Below, piece by piece: positions 7,026 to 11,506 of a DNA stretch of 11,506 bases. The translations under genes and the position numbers were made by a program. The stretch is from an uncultured beta proteobacterium (GTDB taxonomy: Bacteria; Pseudomonadota; Gammaproteobacteria; Burkholderiales; Burkholderiaceae). The notes under the pieces are model-generated. The model was given only the letters and a program-made list of their open reading frames with translations. It did not search any database and was not told where the DNA came from. Numbering within the stretch: the first letter of the stretch is position 1; each line of letters begins with the position of its first letter. The stretch is from NCBI GenBank assembly GCA_903845455.1, contig CAIMXN010000110.1, positions 1-11,506 of the forward strand, given 5' to 3'.

Positions 7026-8087
7026 TTACTGCTTTGAATTTAAGAATTCAATGACTGCTTTATTAAATACCTCTGGCACCTCGACATGTGGGACATGGCC
7101 AACGTTATCAATTGGCATAAGCTGGGCATGCGGGATAGTTTTAGCAGCCTTCTGACCTAACTCAGGAAAATTTCCAAGGGCTTTGACTGCTTCTGGTGGA
7201 GCAAAGCGCCGCCCAAAGACAGTGCGATCTTTTTGCCCAATCACCAACAACACAGGCATCTTCAGTTGTGGCAAATCCTTGACTACCGGCTTCTCAGCAA
7301 TCATTTGATAGGTTAGAACCGAAGTGCGGGCATATGCAGGATAGTCAGGGCCTTTTTGGACTCTGACATACACTTCTATAAATTGTTCATAGGCAGGTTG
7401 CCAATTCGGAAAGTAGCTTTGCAGAAACTTACGATAGCTGGCTTCTGTCTGAGACATTTCTAGCTGTAGTAAGTTATCGTTCCGCTGAGGAGGAATATCT
7501 TTACTGTAATCCTCAAGACCTAGTGGGTTTTCTAATACCAATTTGCGAACCGTTTGCGGATACAAACGCGCAAAGCGCACCGCTACCATACCACCCATCG
7601 AATTGGCAATCACGGAGACCTGTTTAATCTTTAAGGATGTCAAGAGGGCCTGCGTATTAGCTGCAAGTTCGTCAAAGTGATATTCCACATTTGGCTTAGA
7701 AGATTTGCCAAAGCCAATCTGATCAGGTGCAATTGCGCGATAGCCTGCTTGGCTTAATGCTGCGATGGTCAGATTCCAATAGTCGCTAGAAAAGTTCTTG
7801 CCATGAAACAGCAGGACTACACCCTTTTGCTTGCCTTGCGCAGGCACATCCATAAACATCATGCTGGCTGGCTGGCCTTGTAAGCTAGTCTTAAATTCTT
7901 GAAGGGGATAGGGGTAAGGCCAATTACTTAAACGTAAATCCAATGGTGCAGCATTGGCATAAAGACTTGGGGCCGGAGTTTGAGCTTGAGTAGGAGCGCT
8001 AACGGGCTGTTCGACGGTTGAACAAGCTGAGAGCAAAACTACACTCAGGCACACTAACAATAGACTCTTGATGGTTGCCCTCATCAT
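7026..8087 (-). CDS. Lipoprotein alpha/beta hydrolase (serine esterase/lactonase-like)
   Basis: A 353-residue alpha/beta-hydrolase-fold protein carried on a lipoprotein signal. Residues 1-22 are a hydrophobic leader ending in the lipobox LSAC with Cys22; Ser at +2 suggests outer-membrane rather than inner-membrane retention. After a Pro/Gln-rich linker (about 27-45) the fold shows an oxyanion HG (95-96, VVLLFHGKNF), PDQIGFGKSSKP (121-132), the nucleophile elbow ANSMGG with Ser163, an acid candidate Asp287 in IGQKDRTV and the catalytic His331 in NVGHVPH. The nucleophile motif begins with Ala instead of the usual Gly. It likely hydrolyses an ester, lactone or amide in the periplasm; the substrate is unknown. 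Its ATG overlaps the TGA of the upstream FAH-family gene (TGATG), so it is probably translationally coupled and is the last gene of a four-gene operon. Confidence 0.9.
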   Translation of the reverse strand: MMRATIKSLLLVCLSVVLLSACSTVEQPVSAPTQAQTPAPSLYANAAPLDLRLSNWPYPYPLQEFKTSLQGQPASMMFMDVPAQGKQKGVVLLFHGKNFSSDYWNLTIAALSQAGYRAIAPDQIGFGKSSKPNVEYHFDELAANTQALLTSLKIKQVSVIANSMGGMVAVRFARLYPQTVRKLVLENPLGLEDYSKDIPPQRNDNLLQLEMSQTEASYRKFLQSYFPNWQPAYEQFIEVYVRVQKGPDYPAYARTSVLTYQMIAEKPVVKDLPQLKMPVLLVIGQKDRTVFGRRFAPPEAVKALGNFPELGQKAAKTIPHAQLMPIDNVGHVPHVEVPEVFNKAVIEFLNSKQ

Positions 8088-8779
8088 CAGACAATCGTTG
8101 TTTGCAAAGAAACCAGACCAGCAACGCTACCAACCAAGAGATCGCCTTTTTTAACAGGTCCTACGCCCGCAGGCGTACCAGAAAAAATCAGATCACCAGG
8201 TTCAAGCGTGAATAAGGTTGATAGATACGCAATCGTGTCTGGCACATTCCAGATGAGTTGATTGAGATCACCCTCTTGGCGCACTTCACCATTGACCAAA
8301 AGTTTAACGCTACCCTTGCTTGGGTGACCACACTGAGCAACAGGGGTCAAAGGTCCACAAGGAGCGGATTGATCAAAGGCCTTGCCCGTATCCCAGGGGC
8401 GGCCCATTTTCTTAGCCTCACCCTGCAAATCACGACGCGTCATGTCAAGGCCAACGCCATAGCCATAAACGTGGTCGAGCGCCTTATCAGCAGGAATATT
8501 TTTTCCACCCTTGGCAATCGCTACCACCATTTCAATCTCGTGGTGAACATCGTGAGACAGGCTTGGGTAAGCCATATCTTTTCCATCAGTCACGATTGCT
8601 GTTGCCGGCTTCATAAAAAAGAATGGTGGCTCACGGTCGGGATCATGACCCATCTCTCGGGCATGGTCAGCATAGTTCCGACCAACACAATAGATGCGAT
8701 TGACTGCAAAACGACGGGTATCACCCACTACTGGCAAAGTTGATACTGTAGGTGGATCGATCACATATGCTGAACTCAT
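8087..8779 (-). CDS. FAH-superfamily hydrolase, FAHD1/fumarylpyruvate hydrolase-like
   Basis: A 230-residue fumarylacetoacetate-hydrolase-fold protein with the compact single-domain layout of FAHD1, YcgM and NagK-type fumarylpyruvate hydrolases, which cleave acylpyruvates or decarboxylate oxaloacetate using Mg2+. The lid motif VGRNYADHAREMGH carries the His39-Glu42 dyad known from FAHD1. Metal ligands are Glu81 and Glu83 (HHEIEMVV) and Asp112 (GLDMTRRDLQ). Lys133 lies in TGKAFDQSAP, and the family's closing GTPAGVGPV loop is at 201-209. There is no signal peptide, so it is cytoplasmic. The ribosome site GAAAGG lies 6 bases before the ATG at 8779. It is 59 bp downstream of a second, distantly related FAH gene and overlaps the hydrolase gene by one base. 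A gentisate-type role is possible, but no gentisate dioxygenase is visible, so the substrate stays open. Confidence 0.92.
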   Translation of the reverse strand: MSSAYVIDPPTVSTLPVVGDTRRFAVNRIYCVGRNYADHAREMGHDPDREPPFFFMKPATAIVTDGKDMAYPSLSHDVHHEIEMVVAIAKGGKNIPADKALDHVYGYGVGLDMTRRDLQGEAKKMGRPWDTGKAFDQSAPCGPLTPVAQCGHPSKGSVKLLVNGEVRQEGDLNQLIWNVPDTIAYLSTLFTLEPGDLIFSGTPAGVGPVKKGDLLVGSVAGLVSLQTTIV

Positions 8780-8838
8780 AACTAGCCTTTCAATGGAAAA
8801 TATTTAGATGCTGACTATCTATAACTGAATATAAAAAA

Positions 8839-9726
8839 TTATTTAGGCAATTCTTTGGCGATCGGATTTTTTAAAATACCAAGACCTTCGATCTCAATCT
8901 CCACAATATCACCCGGCTGCATGAACACTGGCGGCGTTCTAGCGTACCCTACTCCTGCAGGAGTGCCCGTAATGACCACATCGCCAGGCTCCAAAGTCAT
9001 CACCTCAGAAATCAAGATCAAGGTCTCAACAACTCCCCACAAAAAATGTTCTGTATTACTGTCTTGCATGATCTTGCCATTGAGGCGTGACTGAATACGC
9101 AAACCATGTGCTGCTACTGGCAACTCATCCGGAGTTACGAGACAAGGACCAAAGCCACCGGTTTGATCAAAGTTTTTGCCAATCGTCCATTGACTGGTTT
9201 TACGTTGATAGTCACGCATAGAGCCGTCATTAAAGATGCTGTAACCAGCAATTGCTGCAAGAGCATTCTCCTTGGTCAATCGATGGCATTGCTTGCCAAT
9301 CACAAAGGCCAATTCTGCTTCGTAATCCAACTTATCAGAAACAGGTGGAATAATCATCGCCTGCTCATGACCCAACAATGAACTCGGCACTCGCATAAAA
9401 AACGATGGGTAATCGGGTCGAGCATGACCGCCCTCTTTTGCATGGTCTGCATAGTTAAGCCCCATACAAACGATTTTTTCTGGCTTAGGAATGACAGGTG
9501 CAAAAGCAATATCGCTACTCGACTTCCATGAAAGATCTGTTTGACCCTGAATCTCTTTTGCCCGCATCATGAAGGAGGAAGACGCAATAATCTCCAATAA
9601 GGTATTAGGCAAAGTGGCATCTACTTCTGCAAGAGCAACCCATGCCTTTTGGCTTGCATCTTTAAAAATGCCAACCCGAGTGTCTTGTTTGTCTAATGGA
9701 TTTGGGTAATAGGTAAATAAACGCAT
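8839..9726 (-). CDS. FAH-superfamily hydrolase/hydratase, two-domain FAHD2-like
   Basis: A 295-residue FAH-superfamily protein of the longer form, with an N-terminal domain (about 1-75, starting MRLFTYYPN) before the catalytic fold. Such proteins are usually named 2-keto-4-pentenoate hydratase / 2-oxohepta-3-ene-1,7-dioate isomerase-like or FAHD2-like, and few have known substrates. The catalytic part shows GLNYADHAKEGGH with the His95-Glu98 dyad, the metal ligands Glu136 and Glu138 (DYEAELAFVIG) and Asp167 (SIFNDGSMRDYQ), Lys184 in IGKNFDQTGGFGP, and GTPAGVG (254-260). There is no signal peptide. The start codon follows the SemiSWEET stop without a single base between them (TAAATG), with GAAAGG 6 bases upstream lying inside the SemiSWEET gene, so coupled translation is likely. 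It differs from its operon partner by the extra domain and a different acid-pocket sequence, so they probably act on different compounds or successive steps. Confidence 0.91.
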   Translation of the reverse strand: MRLFTYYPNPLDKQDTRVGIFKDASQKAWVALAEVDATLPNTLLEIIASSSFMMRAKEIQGQTDLSWKSSSDIAFAPVIPKPEKIVCMGLNYADHAKEGGHARPDYPSFFMRVPSSLLGHEQAMIIPPVSDKLDYEAELAFVIGKQCHRLTKENALAAIAGYSIFNDGSMRDYQRKTSQWTIGKNFDQTGGFGPCLVTPDELPVAAHGLRIQSRLNGKIMQDSNTEHFLWGVVETLILISEVMTLEPGDVVITGTPAGVGYARTPPVFMQPGDIVEIEIEGLGILKNPIAKELPK

Positions 9727-10056
9727 TTAAAGCCTTTCTGATAATTCTGTATTTTTTTTCTTGATGGCGTCTCTTGATTTTTTCTTGTGATGAATATGCT
9801 GAAATTTCAAAAGCAGAATACTCATCGCCAGGGCAAATGTCAGGGTATTGGCAAAAATGAGAGGCCAACTTTCAATCACGACCCCATAAATCAACCATAA
9901 GCCAACCCCTACAGTAAATAAACTATACATACCCAACGAGACACCCGATAAATCCCGACTGCGCCAAGAATGGATGGCCTGAGGCAGAAAAGCAATCGTG
10001 GTCAAAAAGGCTGCACAGTAGCCGATGATTTCGTTGTAATAAGTCTCAAGATTCAT
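9727..10056 (-). CDS. SemiSWEET / PQ-loop family small membrane transporter
   Basis: A 109-residue protein with three predicted membrane helices (about 9-29, 39-60, 64-84), the single triple-helix bundle of bacterial SemiSWEETs, which work as dimers and move sugars or other small solutes down a gradient. Visible hallmarks are FLPQ in helix 1 (Pro25-Gln26), the SGVSLGMYSLF stretch in front of helix 2, Trp54 in GLWLIYG and Asn70 in FANTLTF; a Trp and an Asn 16 residues apart form the sugar pocket in studied SemiSWEETs. The C-terminal 25 or so residues after helix 3 are strongly basic (HIHHKKKSR, then AIKKKN) and longer than usual. The ATG at 10056 is the only start: the upstream in-frame codons hold no ATG, GTG or TTG back to a TGA. 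There is no Shine-Dalgarno, but TACAAT lies 6 bases before the ATG. It leads the operon with two FAH hydrolases and a lipoprotein hydrolase. Confidence 0.87.
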   Translation of the reverse strand: MNLETYYNEIIGYCAAFLTTIAFLPQAIHSWRSRDLSGVSLGMYSLFTVGVGLWLIYGVVIESWPLIFANTLTFALAMSILLLKFQHIHHKKKSRDAIKKKNTELSERL

Positions 10057-10164
10057 GGGTTTATTGTAGTTATTTGTTGTATCAAATCCTTGATCTCAGA
10101 CAGGTCAAGTGGAAGAGCGCAATAAATGCGTAGATAATGGAATTTCTAGACTTATTCCCAAACA
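10057..10164. promoter_or_regulatory. Divergent control region between the SemiSWEET operon and the second Bug gene
   Basis: A 108-bp AT-rich gap that must hold promoters in both directions. On the minus strand TACAAT (10063-10068, 5 of 6 to the -10 consensus) ends 6 bases before the SemiSWEET ATG; I see no good -35 at the right distance. On the plus strand TAGATAAT (10131-10138) is a -10 candidate for the Bug gene. A small inverted repeat ATCAA-ATCC-TTGAT (10081-10094) could be an operator half-site pair, but is too short to be sure of. Confidence 0.35.
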
Positions 10165-11175
10165 ATGATTCAAAAAGATATGAGACTAACAAAATCTACA
10201 TTACTGGGCTTTGGCCTACTCCTAACTGCTTTTGCGAGCCTTCCACAAGCACAAACTGTCACTATTAAGGCTTATCCGGATAAACAGGTCAGACTGGTAA
10301 TCCCCTTCCCGCCAGGTGGTGCCACTGACGTTATTGGCCGCATCATGGCTCAAGAACTCTCCAAATCCTTAAATCAACAAGTTGTCGCAGATAACCGGGC
10401 AGGCGATAGCGGCAATATTGGGGCTGATATGGTGGCCAAGTCGCCAGCTGACGGCTATACCCTGTTAATGGGCGCCCTAACCTCTCATGCCATCAATGCC
10501 AACCTTGAAAAAAGTAGTATTAAATATGACCTAGAGAAAGACTTCACACCCGTAGCGGTTGTTGGGGTAGTGCCGCTCGTTTTCGTGGTGAACCCATCCG
10601 TTCCAGTCAAAAACATGAAGGAGTTCATTGCCTATGCCAAGGCTAATCCTGGCAAGCTGACTTTTGCCTCTTCAGGAGCTGGCGCACCCCAACGTCTTGC
10701 GATGGAAATGTTTCGTTTCCAATTGGGCCTTGATTTACTCCATGTCCCTTATAAAGGTAGCGGACCGGCTATGACCGATCTTGTAGGCGGTCAAGTCCTG
10801 AGCATGTCTGAGACAGTTCCTGCGGCATTACCGTTTATTCAATCAGGTCATTTACGACCTCTCGCCGTGACAACCGCAAAACGGATTAGCCAACTGCCAG
10901 ATGTACCTACGGTGACTCAAGCCACTGGTCTACCCAATTTCGATGTTGTGAGTATGTTTGGTATCGAGGCACCTGCAGGTACACCCAAACCCATCGTAGA
11001 CAAGCTCAGCTCTGATATCAAAATGATTTTGCAACGCCCTGACGTTCAAGAGCGCATGCTGGCTGCAGGTGTCTATGTCAACTATCTATCGCCAGCAGAT
11101 TCAGAAAAACGCATCGCACGTGAACTGAATATGTGGGCTAAGGTGATCAAGGATGCAAAAGTACAGACAGACTAA
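10165..11175 (+). CDS. Bug/TctC-family periplasmic solute-binding protein
   Basis: A 336-residue periplasmic binding protein of the tripartite tricarboxylate transporter type, a paralogue of the protein encoded at 3135-4112. It has a Sec signal peptide (hydrophobic STLLGFGLLLTAFASLPQA, cleavage probably near QA-QT) and then the family motifs: IPFPPGGATDVIGR with the ligand-loop Asp55, NRAGDSGNIGADMVA, SPADGYTLLMG, NPSVPVKNMKEFIAYAKANP, HVPYKGSGPA, GGQV and EAPAGTPKPIVDKL. An in-frame ATG at 10180 would give a more typical signal peptide start (MRLTKS, 331 residues) with a weak AAAGA upstream, and is an equally likely start. It is transcribed alone and divergently from the SemiSWEET operon, closed by its own terminator. 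No TctA/TctB genes are seen. The ligand is unknown; carboxylates such as citrate, tartrate or dicarboxylates are typical of the family. Confidence 0.93.
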   Translation: MIQKDMRLTKSTLLGFGLLLTAFASLPQAQTVTIKAYPDKQVRLVIPFPPGGATDVIGRIMAQELSKSLNQQVVADNRAGDSGNIGADMVAKSPADGYTLLMGALTSHAINANLEKSSIKYDLEKDFTPVAVVGVVPLVFVVNPSVPVKNMKEFIAYAKANPGKLTFASSGAGAPQRLAMEMFRFQLGLDLLHVPYKGSGPAMTDLVGGQVLSMSETVPAALPFIQSGHLRPLAVTTAKRISQLPDVPTVTQATGLPNFDVVSMFGIEAPAGTPKPIVDKLSSDIKMILQRPDVQERMLAAGVYVNYLSPADSEKRIARELNMWAKVIKDAKVQTD

Positions 11176-11210
11176 ATGAGTCAATCGCAAAGCTGATGCT
11201 GCATCAACCC

Positions 11211-11246
11211 AAAAGGCCAATAAGATTCATTGGCCTTTTATTTTTT
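11211..11246 (+). terminator. Rho-independent terminator after the second Bug gene
   Basis: A perfect 11-bp inverted repeat, AAAAGGCCAAT (11211-11221) and ATTGGCCTTTT (11229-11239), with a 7-base loop and a following T run (11241-11246), 35 bases past the stop. The stem's A run gives a short T run on the other strand, so it may also serve the convergent third Bug gene. Confidence 0.9.
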
Positions 11247-11275
11247 ACAACGCTATCCATCATTGAAGTAGCAAA

Positions 11276-11506
11276 TTATTCTTTTTCGATCTTGGCTTGG
11301 GATGCTACCTGCTCCCATTTCTTTTTCTCTGCAGCAACAAACAGTTTTGTATTCGCAGGTGTATCACCTACTGACCACCCGCCTAAGTCTTTCCAGCGTT
11401 GCTTAATCTCTGGTGTTTCAAGAGACTTCTTTACTGCTGCATAAATCTTGTCGATCACTGGCTTAGGTGTGCCTGCAGGAACAAATAAACCAAACCAAGC
11501 AGTCAC
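11276..11506 (-). CDS. Bug/TctC-family solute-binding protein, C-terminal part (5' end outside the window)
   Basis: Only the last 76 codons of a minus-strand gene are present, ending in TAA at 11278-11276. WFGLFVPAGTPKPVIDKI at the left of the fragment is the conserved start of the last lobe of Bug proteins, comparable to MFGIEAPAGTPKPIVDKL in the gene at 10165-11175. It is followed by the usual helix (KKSLETPEIKQRW) and C-terminal helix (FVAAEKKKWEQVASQAKIEKE). A full protein would have about 325 residues, so roughly three quarters of the gene lies to the right. The GTG at the window edge encodes an internal Val and is not a start. It would be convergent with the preceding Bug gene across about 100 bp that holds a terminator. 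Confidence 0.88.
   Translation of the reverse strand: MTAWFGLFVPAGTPKPVIDKIYAAVKKSLETPEIKQRWKDLGGWSVGDTPANTKLFVAAEKKKWEQVASQAKIEKE

Noticed and set aside
8258..8743. A 161-codon plus-strand open frame opposite the short FAH gene
   Set aside because: The minus-strand frame has complete FAH metal-ligand and lid motifs, while this frame shows no domain, no membrane pattern and no ribosome site. It is an antisense shadow.
11504..11506. GTG at the right edge as start codon of a 76-residue protein
   Set aside because: The fragment is plainly the last lobe of a Bug protein, so the Val is internal and the gene continues past the edge.
1..11506. CRISPR arrays, tRNA or rRNA genes, mobile elements or defence genes
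   Set aside because: I found no spaced direct repeats, no cloverleaf-like segment, no transposase or integrase motif and no toxin or nuclease gene; coding density is high and the genes are metabolic.

Overview
The window looks like chromosomal DNA of a freshwater Burkholderiales beta-proteobacterium, most likely Polynucleobacter or a close relative. This is inferred, not proven: base composition is moderate, genes are tightly packed, and there are several Bug/TctC-type periplasmic solute-binding proteins, a hallmark expansion of the Burkholderiales. I see no rRNA, tRNA, CRISPR array, insertion sequence, integrase or phage gene. Almost all of the window is coding; the longest gene-free stretch is about 170 bp (5267-5438).

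Layout from left to right. (1) Minus strand, 1-1733: a SprT-like zinc metalloprotease gene followed 63 bp downstream by a tartrate/D-malate dehydrogenase gene that runs off the left edge. (2) Plus strand, 1803-3113: a stand-alone amidase-signature hydrolase, divergent from sprT. (3) Minus strand, 5266 down to 3135: an Old Yellow Enzyme family reductase followed by a Bug/TctC solute-binding protein, probably one operon. (4) Plus strand, 5439-6962: methylmalonate-semialdehyde dehydrogenase (mmsA), alone and closed by a strong intrinsic terminator. (5) Minus strand, 10056 down to 7026: a four-gene unit made of a SemiSWEET/PQ-loop membrane protein, two different FAH-superfamily hydrolases and a lipoprotein alpha/beta hydrolase. 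Two of its junctions are extremely tight (TAA directly followed by ATG, and a TGATG overlap). (6) Plus strand, 10165-11175: a second Bug protein with its own terminator. (7) Minus strand, 11276 to the right edge: the C-terminal end of a third Bug protein.

The common theme is uptake and breakdown of small organic acids: three periplasmic carboxylate-binding proteins, a 2-hydroxy-acid oxidative decarboxylase, two acylpyruvate-hydrolase-like enzymes, an amidase, an ene-reductase and a CoA-acylating semialdehyde dehydrogenase. The least ordinary part is the SemiSWEET-FAH-FAH-lipoprotein hydrolase operon, which suggests a small uptake-and-hydrolysis route for an unknown oxo-acid, ester or lactone. 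The individual families are known; it is the combination that deserves a second look. No substrate can be fixed from sequence alone.
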